This document shows, piece after piece, positions 54,972-62,998 of a stretch of DNA of 64,000 nt. The notes under the pieces are model-generated. The model saw nothing but the letters and a program-made list of their open reading frames with translations. It did no database searches and was not told the origin of the DNA. Where the stretch lies: assembly GCF_000429125.1 (NCBI RefSeq), contig NZ_AUBG01000011.1, forward strand, positions 186,001 to 250,000, read 5' to 3'. The position numbers and the translations under genes are program-made. Numbering within the stretch: the first letter of the stretch is position 1; each line of letters starts with the position of its first letter. Origin of the DNA: Aequorivita capsosiphonis DSM 23843 (GTDB lineage Bacteria; Bacteroidota; Bacteroidia; Flavobacteriales; Flavobacteriaceae).

Positions 54972-55289
54972 TTAATCCTTTCTGTATTTCTTTCTCGTTA
55001 TTACTTTTTCAAGTTGTCTAGCAATTATCAATCGCGCCAAAGTTTGCCCTGAAGTTTCTTTCGAAGCATTTTCGGCAAGTGCAGCCACAGCTTTTTCTTG
55101 TGAAACATCAATTCTATATAAAATTGCTATTAGTTTATTATAATCCCTTACCAATAAATTGTCGAGATACTTAGCCAGATCGCTTTCCAATTCCTCATAA
55201 GTTTGTTTCTCAATAGGAACCGGTTTTTCTGAAGTGACTATTTTATAGCTCCACAGCAAGGCTTCAAATTTATCATCGTCTTTTTTCAA
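54972..55289 (-). CDS. Conserved small helical protein of unknown function
   Basis: The 105-residue product is mainly charged helices (YEELESDLAKYLDNLL, LARLIIARQLEKVI) ending in a Lys/Arg-rich tail. No domain is recognised. The start is TTG 55289 as no ATG is available. It is convergent with the DnaJ-like gene. Confidence 0.65.
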   Translation of the reverse strand: MKKDDDKFEALLWSYKIVTSEKPVPIEKQTYEELESDLAKYLDNLLVRDYNKLIAILYRIDVSQEKAVAALAENASKETSGQTLARLIIARQLEKVITRKKYRKD

Positions 55290-55351
55290 AGTATCAAAAT
55301 TTTATTGATCGAATAAATTACATATTACTTAAAGCCTAGAGTTTAAACAGT

Positions 55352-55445
55352 TTGGCTAAAGCCAGTATCAATGACTCAACTTTACGGGCTGAAGCCCGTG
55401 GCAATTGAAAAGTATCTTTTGTGACTGAAGCCAGTGGTAATTGAA
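55352..55445. repeat. Three tandem GGCTGAAGCC-type hairpins
   Basis: Three similar hairpins, with cores GGCTAAAGCC, ACGGGCT-GA-AGCCCGT and GACTGAAGCCAGT, are spaced about 35-40 bp apart; the last two are followed by GGCAATTGAAAA and GGTAATTGAAAA. Confidence 0.6.
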
Positions 55446-55516
55446 AATGAATTCCTTTTTTGGGTGTCCGTAAAGGGTCATAATATATAACTAAAATTTA
55501 AAGAATATTGATAAAC

Positions 55517-55730
55517 CAGCCCTGAAAGGGAGGTAATATCTTAACATCGGGCAACGCCCGGTAGGGATAAACCCGGGAAACACAAAGCCCTGAAAGGGCG
55601 CAATGATTAACTACATTATGGAACGGCTGCCATTTATGCCGCCCTTTCAGGGCTGGTCTTAGCCCGGTTTACGTGCTGATAGGGCGCTGCCCTATCTAAT
55701 GGTATGGTATGTTGCCTTTTCAGGGCATAT
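55517..55730. repeat. AGCCCTGAAAGGG inverted array
   Basis: Two direct copies (near 55518 and 55586) face two inverted copies (near 55640 and 55714), so the whole 210 bp can fold back. GGGCAACGCCC and AGGGCGCTGCCCT form inner hairpins. Confidence 0.65.
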
Positions 55731-55830
55731 TTCGTCATCTTCAAAAGATTTGTTTACGGATGTAAAAATCAACACACAATATGACAAAATCAATCATATT
55801 ACTGATTACGGATATACAAATTCCTTAATT

Positions 55831-57276
55831 CTAATTGGATTTTTCCACTCTTAATTTTATAAAATCATATAAAAGTCGCACGCCTATACCAGTTCCTCCT
55901 GAAGGATTCGATCCTTGAGCATCTTTTAAAAATGCAGGGCCGGCGATATCAAGGTGAATCCAATCGTAATCTGTAAAGTGTTCTAAGAATTTTCCTGCGG
56001 TACTTGCACCTCCAACGGGACCACCAATATTTTTTAGATCGGCTACGTCACTTTTTAAAAGTTCTTCAAATTCCTTCCAAAACGGCAGTTGAACAAGGCG
56101 CTCATAAGTAGTTTCGCCAGATCGCTTCAATTCATCCATTTTTTCTTGATGATTTCCAGCCATCGCAATCCCGAACGGTCCAGTAATCGCCGCTGCAGCG
56201 CCTGTTAATGTAGCCATATCAATAACAAGTTCAGGTTTGAATTGCTTGGCATAGATTAAGGCATCTGCCAATATAAGTCGGCCTTCGGCATCGGTGTTTT
56301 GAATCTCTACCGTGGTGCCATCCATCATGGTTATAACGTCATCTACCAACAGTGCTTTTCCATCAATTTTATTATCGGTTGCCGGAACCAGACCGATTAT
56401 GTGATATGGAAGTTCATTCATAGCCACGGCAGCCATAATTCCTACAACCGTAGCAGCTCCACCCATATCTGCTTTCATAGAGGACATATGTCCACCGGTT
56501 TTTAGGGAATATCCTCCGGTATCAAAAGTCACCCCTTTTCCAACCAAAACAAGCGGTTGCTTGTTGATTGCGTTTTTGGGCTTATAGGTCATAATATTAA
56601 AAGTTGGTGGCACTTCCGATCCTTGGTTTACTCCCAAAAGCCCGCCCATTCCTAGCGCAACAATCTTATCTTTCTGTAAAATTTCGGTTTCGAAACCATA
56701 TTTTTTTCCGGCCTCAACTATTCTTTCTGAAAACTTTACAGAATCCAGTTTATTAGGCGGTTCATTTACTAATGTACGTGTAAGTGCAACTCCATTAATT
56801 AAATTGGTTACTTTTTTTATTGTCGTTTCAGAAGAAGTTTCGTTTAAAATATAAACTTTTAGTTCTTTCCTGTCATTTTTCTTGTGATAAGAACTGAACT
56901 GATAGCTTCCCATAAGCAAGCCTTCTAAAAAGGAGTTTTTTTGAGAATTGGGCAAATCGTTCAGACCTTCCAAATATGAAATAGTGCAATTTTCCTTTTT
57001 TAAGGCTTTATATAAAGTAATACCCAATTTTCTATTTTGTTCAGAATCCTCAGAAGTTGCGACAACCCAAAAACTTTGTGAATCTCCAAAGGAGGTAATT
57101 ACCTCGTCTTTATCCTTCTCGAAAGCAGCGGCTATTTTTTTGGATAAGGACGTATTCAAGTCGTATTTCTCCAATTGTTTTTCTTCGGAAATAAAAACAA
57201 TTCTACAGGAGTTTTCTAGACTTTCACTCTTGGAATTATAGGATACTAGTTCAAGGTTTAGATAGGAATTTTTCAA
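55831..57276 (-). CDS. Leucyl aminopeptidase (M17 family)
   Basis: The 481-residue enzyme is a cytosolic M17 aminopeptidase with a two-metal site. NTDAEGRLILADAL is the M17 signature, and the metal and active-site lysine region VGKGVTFDTGGYSLK is present. The N-terminal domain of about 160 residues fits. The start is TTG 57276; no ATG is available. Confidence 0.93.
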   Translation of the reverse strand: MKNSYLNLELVSYNSKSESLENSCRIVFISEEKQLEKYDLNTSLSKKIAAAFEKDKDEVITSFGDSQSFWVVATSEDSEQNRKLGITLYKALKKENCTISYLEGLNDLPNSQKNSFLEGLLMGSYQFSSYHKKNDRKELKVYILNETSSETTIKKVTNLINGVALTRTLVNEPPNKLDSVKFSERIVEAGKKYGFETEILQKDKIVALGMGGLLGVNQGSEVPPTFNIMTYKPKNAINKQPLVLVGKGVTFDTGGYSLKTGGHMSSMKADMGGAATVVGIMAAVAMNELPYHIIGLVPATDNKIDGKALLVDDVITMMDGTTVEIQNTDAEGRLILADALIYAKQFKPELVIDMATLTGAAAAITGPFGIAMAGNHQEKMDELKRSGETTYERLVQLPFWKEFEELLKSDVADLKNIGGPVGGASTAGKFLEHFTDYDWIHLDIAGPAFLKDAQGSNPSGGTGIGVRLLYDFIKLRVEKSN

Positions 57277-57355
57277 ATTGATATAGTTAAAATTAGAAAA
57301 TCAATATACACTTTTTTGCGCTTTTGAATATTGGATTATGGAAGTAATTTCTCAG

Positions 57356-57523
57356 CTACTTTTTGTTGCTTAGTTTTAAAATTTTGATCGCTTTTTTTAG
57401 CTCACTGACTTTTGAAAGCTCGCGCGACGCAAGTGATATATCTTTCTGCATTAGATCATTGCTTTTTACATTTCGGTCAATTACTTTTTTATGTTCTTGA
57501 AGGAGGTTTATTGCGAATTCCAT
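57356..57523 (-). CDS. Small coiled-coil protein (55 residues)
   Basis: The frame ATG 57523 to TAG 57356 encodes 55 residues with a coiled-coil pattern of charged and Leu/Ile positions (for example LQEHKKVIDRNVKSNDL and ELSKVSELKKAIKILKL). Small proteins beginning MEFAI are familiar from Flavobacteriaceae. The function is unknown. Confidence 0.55.
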   Translation of the reverse strand: MEFAINLLQEHKKVIDRNVKSNDLMQKDISLASRELSKVSELKKAIKILKLSNKK

Positions 57524-57584
57524 TTGTCCTTTTTTAGTTTATTTTTATCTCAAAGGTAGAAAATTTAGGTCCTTTGAAAAAATA

Positions 57585-57600
57585 TTTAGGGCATCCTAAC
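57585..57600. promoter_or_regulatory. DtxR/MntR-type operator upstream of the first regulator
   Basis: TTTAGG-n4-CCTAAC closely fits the DtxR-family core TTAGGnnnnCCTAA and lies 52 bp before the regulator ATG. Autoregulation by metal is inferred. Confidence 0.55.
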
Positions 57601-57652
57601 TATTATTTTATGATAATATTAATCTTATATTTACACTTTACTTAATTGAGGT

Positions 57653-58309
57653 ATGTTTACACGATCAGAAGAAAACTATTTAAAAGCCATTTTTCACCTG
57701 CAACAAGATGCTAAAGATGGAGTTTCTACCAACAGCTTGGCAGAATCATTAGATACAAAAGCTGCGTCAGTAACGGAAATGGTCAAAAAATTGGCGGGTA
57801 AAAACCTAGTTTCTTATAAAAAATATTACGGCGCCACACTTACTGAAAAAGGTACTGAACAAGCTTTAAAAGTGATACGCAAGCATCGTTTGTGGGAATC
57901 ATTTTTAGTGGAACGCCTAGACTTCAACTGGGATGAGGTGCACGATGTAGCGGAACAACTGGAACACATTCAAAGTGAAAAACTAGTTGATGCCATTGAT
58001 AAACTATTGGATTACCCCAAAGCTGATCCGCACGGCGATCCCATTCCTTGTAAAGATGGCACATTTCCAAAGGAAAATAAGTCGGTACTTTCCGAATGTG
58101 AAATAGGTGCAAAAGGTGTGATTGTAGGTGTTAAAGATTCCTCGCCAATATTTCTAAAGTATTTGGATAAACTAGAAATCGGCATAAATTCCAATTTCAA
58201 AATAAATGATAAAGAGGCGTTTGATGCTGCGCTGGATATTGAGATTGATGGCAAGCCACTGCAACTTTCGGCTAAAATGGCGGCCAATCTGTTTGTGGAA
58301 TTTTTATAA
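57653..58309 (+). CDS. DtxR-family metal-dependent regulator (MntR-like), copy 1
   Basis: The 218-residue regulator has a winged helix at about 1-70 (EENYLKAIFHLQ, TNSLAESLDTKAASVTEMVKKL), a metal-binding dimer region with His and Glu/Asp residues (VIRKHRLWESFLVE, AEQLEHIQ) and a FeoA-like domain at about 145-218. It should repress metal uptake genes when Mn or Fe is plentiful. It is about 55% alike to the next regulator by eye, and an operator-like palindrome lies upstream. Confidence 0.92.
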   Translation: MFTRSEENYLKAIFHLQQDAKDGVSTNSLAESLDTKAASVTEMVKKLAGKNLVSYKKYYGATLTEKGTEQALKVIRKHRLWESFLVERLDFNWDEVHDVAEQLEHIQSEKLVDAIDKLLDYPKADPHGDPIPCKDGTFPKENKSVLSECEIGAKGVIVGVKDSSPIFLKYLDKLEIGINSNFKINDKEAFDAALDIEIDGKPLQLSAKMAANLFVEFL

Positions 58310-58695
58310 ATTACTTTTTAAAGCTATAATGGTTTCGCTTTAAGAGTTATTAAAGTTTTAGATAACTGTTCTGCATTCAAATATTGAAATAACGCGCCCT
58401 TGCATAATATTTATTTTTTATCAAAAAAGTAGGTGATAGCAATGAAGACGGCATAACTACTTCCTTCGCATTCATTAGTGTGATTTTATAAATTGCGCTT
58501 CTTCGGTTTAGTTTTTTCGTTTCTATACATTTTACTCCTCAAGTTAAATGGTCTCAGTACTTCCATAATATATTCTCACGGTGTGGAGCTATGCCCAAGG
58601 AAACAACTTAAACAAACTAAGTTTACATATTTAGACTAAGCTAAAAATATATTTCTTCCCAAAAAAATATATCTTTGCATATATAGAAATTTATA
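58310..58695. other. 386-bp intergenic region between the two regulators
   Basis: The first 300 bp show nothing recognisable. The last 70 bp hold a DtxR-type half-palindrome and a TATCTTTG box. No ORF is supported. Confidence 0.5.
58630..58677 (+). promoter_or_regulatory. Operator and -7 box of the second regulator
   Basis: TTTAG-n6-CTAAA (58630-58645) resembles a DtxR-type operator with both inner GG/CC pairs changed. TATCTTTG (58670-58677) is a perfect -7 match 18 bp before the ATG. Confidence 0.5.
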
Positions 58696-59349
58696 ATGAC
58701 CCTAGCCGAAGAAAATTATCTGAAAGCCATATTCCATTTGGATTTGGAAAGTGAAGACGAAGTTAGCACTAATGCTATTGCTGAGCGCATGGAAACCAAA
58801 CCGTCTTCGGTAACGGATATGGTAAAAAAATTAGCAGAAAAGAAAATGCTGATTTATAAGCGTTACAAAGGAGCGCAGCTCACGGAGAAAGGAAGAAAAA
58901 TAGCAGCTGGCGTAATAAGAAAGCATCGTCTTTGGGAGGTTTTCTTGGTAGAAAAACTCAATTTTCATTGGGATGAAGTTCACGAAATAGCCGAACAATT
59001 GGAACATATAAAATCTGATGAGTTAATAACGCGTCTGGATAATTTTTTAGGAAACCCAGATTTTGACCCTCACGGCGATCCCATCCCTGACAAAGACGGC
59101 GTTTTAAAACGAACGGAGAAAAAATTGCTTTCAGAATTAGAGAAAAACCACAGTGGTGTTTGTGTGGGCGTAAAAGAAAGCAGTGGCGGATTTTTACAAT
59201 ATTTGGATAAAAAGAAAATCGCCATCGGAACGAAAATAAATGTTTTGGGAAAAGAATTTTTCGACGGCTCTATGGTTATTTCAGTGGGAAACGAACAATT
59301 TTTTATTTCGAAACTAATTGCTGAAAATCTTTACGTTCAGACCATTTAA
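58696..59349 (+). CDS. DtxR-family metal-dependent regulator (MntR-like), copy 2
   Basis: The 217-residue regulator has the same layout as copy 1: winged helix (EENYLKAIFHLD, TNAIAERMETKPSSVTDMVKKL), metal region (VIRKHRLWEVFLVE, AEQLEHIK) and FeoA-like end. The two probably arose by tandem duplication and may sense different metals. The metal uptake genes follow directly. Confidence 0.92.
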   Translation: MTLAEENYLKAIFHLDLESEDEVSTNAIAERMETKPSSVTDMVKKLAEKKMLIYKRYKGAQLTEKGRKIAAGVIRKHRLWEVFLVEKLNFHWDEVHEIAEQLEHIKSDELITRLDNFLGNPDFDPHGDPIPDKDGVLKRTEKKLLSELEKNHSGVCVGVKESSGGFLQYLDKKKIAIGTKINVLGKEFFDGSMVISVGNEQFFISKLIAENLYVQTI

Positions 59350-59361
59350 ATCTTAAAATAA

Positions 59362-59378
59362 TAATTACTTGGTAATTA
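59362..59378. promoter_or_regulatory. Palindrome upstream of the metal-binding lipoprotein gene
   Basis: TAATTAC-TTG-GTAATTA is a perfect 7-3-7 palindrome between the second regulator and the binding-protein gene, 28 bp before the latter. It may be an operator. Confidence 0.45.
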
Positions 59379-59406
59379 AAAGCCAAGGAAAAAAGTTCAA
59401 AAACGA

Positions 59407-60324
59407 ATGCAAAGTATGAAGAAACTCCTAGTACTTAGTTTAATTACGATTTTTATTGGATGCAAAAATGCTTCCGAAGAAAATGGCAAGCTTAAAATAG
59501 TGACTACAACAACCATGCTCACCGATTTGGTAAAGAATATTGGTGGAGATGCCGTAGATGTTGAAGGTTTAATGGGAGCTGGTGTAGATCCACACTTGTA
59601 TAAAGCAAGCGAAGGAGATGTTTCAAAACTCTTTCATGCCGATATTATATTTTACAGCGGCTTACATTTAGAAGGAAAACTAGTAGATGTTTTTGAGAAA
59701 ATGGAAGCACGAGGTAAAAAAACCATTGGACTTGGCGAATCGCTCAATAAAGATGAACTGATTCCATCAAAATTGTTTGCTTCAAATTACGATCCACACG
59801 TTTGGTTTAATATTCAATTTTTTAAGCAATTCGCCCAAAAAGTAACGGAGGTTTTATCTGAAACTGATCCTGAAAATGCTGAAGTCTATAAAGAGAACTT
59901 CAATGTATATCAGGAGAAGCTAAGCGCTCTTGAACGTTCAGTAAGAGAAACCATTGAAACCCTTCCCAAAGAAAAACGAATCTTGGTAACGGCACATGAC
60001 GCATTTAATTACTTCGGAAATGAATACGGATTTGAGGTAGTTGGCCTGCAAGGAATTTCAACGGCAACGGAAGCAGGAGTTCAAGACGTACAACGACTAT
60101 CACAATTTATAATCACTAATAAAGTAAAGGCGATTTTTATAGAAAGTTCGGTTCCTAAAAGAACTATTGAAGCTTTGCGTGAGGCCGTACTTTCAAAAAA
60201 CCACGATGTTGCTATAGGCGGTTCATTATACAGCGATGCTTTAGGAAGTGCTGGCACAGAAGAAGGAACGTATATAGGTATGTTTAAGTATAATGTAAAA
60301 ACCATAATTACGGCACTGCAATAA
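59407..60324 (+). CDS. Mn/Zn/Fe ABC transporter substrate-binding lipoprotein (TroA/MntA-like)
   Basis: The 305-residue lipoprotein has a signal with lipobox FIGC near residue 19-22. Metal ligands of the TroA fold are visible: His in GVDPHLY, His in YDPHVW, His in TAHDAFNYF and Asp in SLYSDALG. It delivers metal to the permease. ATG 59407 or 59416 could be the start. The metal (Mn versus Zn) is not settled; lack of a His-rich loop argues against Zn. Confidence 0.92.
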   Translation: MQSMKKLLVLSLITIFIGCKNASEENGKLKIVTTTTMLTDLVKNIGGDAVDVEGLMGAGVDPHLYKASEGDVSKLFHADIIFYSGLHLEGKLVDVFEKMEARGKKTIGLGESLNKDELIPSKLFASNYDPHVWFNIQFFKQFAQKVTEVLSETDPENAEVYKENFNVYQEKLSALERSVRETIETLPKEKRILVTAHDAFNYFGNEYGFEVVGLQGISTATEAGVQDVQRLSQFIITNKVKAIFIESSVPKRTIEALREAVLSKNHDVAIGGSLYSDALGSAGTEEGTYIGMFKYNVKTIITALQ

Positions 60325-60326
60325 AG

Positions 60327-60488
60327 ATGAAATCGAAATCGAAACTGAAATCGAGATTAATACAAATGAATTTTGAAAGTAGAAAAAAAGCATTACAAGA
60401 ATTCCTGAAAGGTGACATGCTGAACTTGACGAAGTATCTTGCCGCAGGCTTCCATGTAGGTATTAATCTTAAAATCTCTGCTATATAA
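60327..60488 (+). CDS. Possible 53-residue peptide in the metal operon
   Basis: ATG 60327 to TAA 60488 gives 53 residues: a Lys/Ser-rich start (MKSKSKLKSR) and an amphipathic middle (RKKALQEFLKGDMLNL). It begins 2 bp after the binding-protein stop and ends 9 bp before the ATPase gene. An inner ATG at 60366 is also possible. The function, and even translation, are uncertain. Confidence 0.3.
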   Translation: MKSKSKLKSRLIQMNFESRKKALQEFLKGDMLNLTKYLAAGFHVGINLKISAI

Positions 60489-60497
60489 TAAAAAACC

Positions 60498-61235
60498 ATG
60501 AATGAAAAACTAGCCATCCAAGTAGACGACCTAACAGTTGCCTACAATTATAAACCCGTACTTTGGGATATCGATCTCGAAGTGCCCGAAGGCGTGTTAA
60601 TGGCTATTGTTGGACCCAATGGTGCAGGTAAATCCACATTAATAAAATCAATTCTGGGAATCATAAAACCAATAGCGGGTAGCGTATCAATCTTTGGAAA
60701 GCCCTATGAAAAGCAGCGTAAATTAGTGGCTTACGTTCCTCAAAAAGGAAGTGTAGATTGGGATTTTCCAACTACCGCTGCCGATGTGGTTTTAATGGGA
60801 ACCTACGGCAGTTTAGGATGGATAAAACGTCCCGGACAAAAAGAAAAGAAAGCCGCGTTGGAAGCTTTGGAAAAAGTGGGGATGCTCTCTTTTAAAAATA
60901 GACAGATAAGCCAACTTAGCGGCGGACAGCAACAACGTATTTTCCTAGCCCGAGCCTTGGTTCAGGATGCATCCATTTACTTTATGGATGAACCCTTTCA
61001 AGGTGTTGATGCAACTACAGAAATTGCAATTATCAATATTCTGAAGGAATTGAGAAAAGCAGGAAAAACCTTAGTCGTGGTACATCACGATTTACAAACC
61101 GTACCCGAATATTTTGATTGGGTTACTTTTTTAAATGTGAAGAAAATAGCAACTGGACCCGTGAAGGATATTTTTAATGATGACAATCTTACCAAAACTT
61201 ATGGGATTAATTATAAGGTGGCGGTTAATAAATAG
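60498..61235 (+). CDS. Metal ABC transporter ATPase (MntB-type)
   Basis: The 245-residue ATPase has Walker [10 protein letters not shown] (about 38-46), signature LSGGQQQR (about 141-148) and Walker B YFMDEP. It powers the TroA-type transporter with the flanking genes. Confidence 0.95.
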   Translation: MNEKLAIQVDDLTVAYNYKPVLWDIDLEVPEGVLMAIVGPNGAGKSTLIKSILGIIKPIAGSVSIFGKPYEKQRKLVAYVPQKGSVDWDFPTTAADVVLMGTYGSLGWIKRPGQKEKKAALEALEKVGMLSFKNRQISQLSGGQQQRIFLARALVQDASIYFMDEPFQGVDATTEIAIINILKELRKAGKTLVVVHHDLQTVPEYFDWVTFLNVKKIATGPVKDIFNDDNLTKTYGINYKVAVNK

Positions 61236-61294
61236 AGGTGAGAGGTGAGAAATTTGAATTATCGATTTATTGAAAACCTTGCTATCCTATAAAA

Positions 61295-61801
61295 ATGAAG
61301 AATAATAGAATGAATATTAATCTAAACCATCTTAGAACAGAAGTTTATGACAAGTGTGCTTTTGAAATTTCAGACTTTAAACTCGAGCAGGAAAGTAAGG
61401 AATATGATGCTTGCCGATTTAAGCTAAATGAAAGAAATATAATTAGCAGAAGTGCGAAAATAACACCTAAAAAAATTGGACAATTCGTAACATTCTGGAA
61501 AAGAAACGGAAATGGAATCATTGAGCCACTCGATGAAAATGACCAATTTGATTTTTATGTTGTGAATACACGAAGAGAAAACGACTTCGGACAATTTGTT
61601 TTTTCCAAATCCATATTGATTAAAAATGGAATAATCTCAACAAATAAAAAAGAAGGAAAAAGAGGGTTTCGAGTTTATCCGAATTGGGAAATAGCACAAA
61701 ATAAACAAGCAGAACAAACTCAAAAATGGCAGTTGGAATATTTCTATGAAATCAATGATTCAACCAATCTTAAAAAGGTTGCGAAACTATATAAAGCTTA
61801 A
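61295..61801 (+). CDS. MepB-family protein
   Basis: The 168-residue protein matches the MepB family (conserved TFWKRNGNGIIEPLDE and DFYVV segments; GKRGFRVYPNW near the end). MepB is encoded beside the MepA efflux pump in Staphylococcus, but its role is unknown. Here it lies between the ATPase and permease genes, an odd place. ATG 61295 or 61310 may be the start. Confidence 0.82.
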   Translation: MKNNRMNINLNHLRTEVYDKCAFEISDFKLEQESKEYDACRFKLNERNIISRSAKITPKKIGQFVTFWKRNGNGIIEPLDENDQFDFYVVNTRRENDFGQFVFSKSILIKNGIISTNKKEGKRGFRVYPNWEIAQNKQAEQTQKWQLEYFYEINDSTNLKKVAKLYKA

Positions 61802-61876
61802 TGATTAGCAAAAATGATAAATTAAATATAAGCCTAAAACAACTACTCTCTTACAACTAAAGACTACCGACTAAAT

Positions 61877-62998
61877 ATGTCAATAACTGATTACTTTACA
61901 TTGCTCTGGCACGATTACACCTTGCGAACCATAACTATGGGAACAGCGGTATTGGGTGCAATCTGTGGTATGTTGGGAAGTTTTGCTGTTTTGCGCAAGC
62001 AAAGTCTTTTAGGTGATGCTATTTCACACGCAGCCTTGCCAGGTATTGCAATTGCATTCCTAATCACGGGTGCAAAAGACACTCATATTTTAATGCTCGG
62101 CGCTCTTGTAGCTGGCTTGATTGGTACTTTCTGGATTCGTGGTATAACTTCAAAAACACATCTTAAAAGCGATACTGCACTTGGATTGATTTTATCTTTA
62201 TTCTTTGGTTTTGGTATGTTGCTGCTCACTTATATTCAAAAGCAACCCAACGCCAATCAAGCTGGATTGGACAAATATCTATTCGGACAAGCCGCAACTT
62301 TGGTGGAAAGCGATGTTTTTTTAATGATTGGGGTTACGGGGGTTTGTCTCGTGATTCTCCTATTGTTTTGGAAGGAGTTTAAAATCATGCTTTTTGATAT
62401 GGATTACACCAAAACTTTAGGCTTTAATGTTCGGTTTATCGATACGCTTATTACCTTTTTTATAGTATTGGCAATTGTTCTTGGGCTTCAAACGGTTGGT
62501 GTTGTTTTAATGAGTGCCATGCTTTTGGCTCCGGCCGCGGCTGCAAGGCAATGGACCAATAGTTTGGGAGTAATGGTAATTGTGGCAGCAATAATTGGTG
62601 CTTTGGCAGGAGTTTTTGGAACTGCAATAAGTGCGAGTCAAGACAATCTTTCAACAGGACCTGTAATTGTATTAGTAGCAGCCGTTTTCGTGCTGTTCTC
62701 GTTTATCTTTTCCCCCGGAAGAGGGATATTATTTAGGGAAATTCGATTTAGAAAAAACAGAAATGATCTTCAGTTAAAAAAGACACTTCAATTTATGTTT
62801 GGCATTGCAAAGACGCATGAAAACATTTCACATCCACACGCAATTCGGATTTTGAATAATTTCCACGGGTTTTCAAAAAGTTCCTTACAGAAAATGGAAG
62901 AGAAAAATTGGATTCAATTGAAACGTAACGAATGGTCATTGACAAAAGAAGGTTACGAAGAAGCCAAGAATCTTTATAATCAACAAAGCAATGAGTAG
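61877..62998 (+). CDS. Metal ABC transporter permease with C-terminal winged-helix-like extension
   Basis: The 373-residue protein has about eight membrane helices (about 15-290) of the MntC/TroC permease family. SHAALPGIAIAF and MSAMLLAPAAAARQW are typical. The last 75 residues, from about 300, are soluble and look like a winged helix: FMFGIAKTHENISHPHAIRI, LQKMEEKNWIQLKRNEWSLTKEGYEEAKNLY. Similar permease-repressor fusions exist in Chlamydia (YtgCR). The stop overlaps the next permease start by 3 bp. Confidence 0.9.
   Translation: MSITDYFTLLWHDYTLRTITMGTAVLGAICGMLGSFAVLRKQSLLGDAISHAALPGIAIAFLITGAKDTHILMLGALVAGLIGTFWIRGITSKTHLKSDTALGLILSLFFGFGMLLLTYIQKQPNANQAGLDKYLFGQAATLVESDVFLMIGVTGVCLVILLLFWKEFKIMLFDMDYTKTLGFNVRFIDTLITFFIVLAIVLGLQTVGVVLMSAMLLAPAAAARQWTNSLGVMVIVAAIIGALAGVFGTAISASQDNLSTGPVIVLVAAVFVLFSFIFSPGRGILFREIRFRKNRNDLQLKKTLQFMFGIAKTHENISHPHAIRILNNFHGFSKSSLQKMEEKNWIQLKRNEWSLTKEGYEEAKNLYNQQSNE

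Larger units (their letters stand above)
55290..55830. repeat. 541-bp repeat-rich intergenic region
   Basis: Two repeat groups fill this stretch, described in separate entries. No coding frame is supported. Confidence 0.7.

Noticed and set aside
55352-55730. CRISPR-like repeat array
   Set aside because: Repeats are hairpins with inverted orientation and unequal spacing, and no cas genes are nearby; they are dispersed palindromic repeats.
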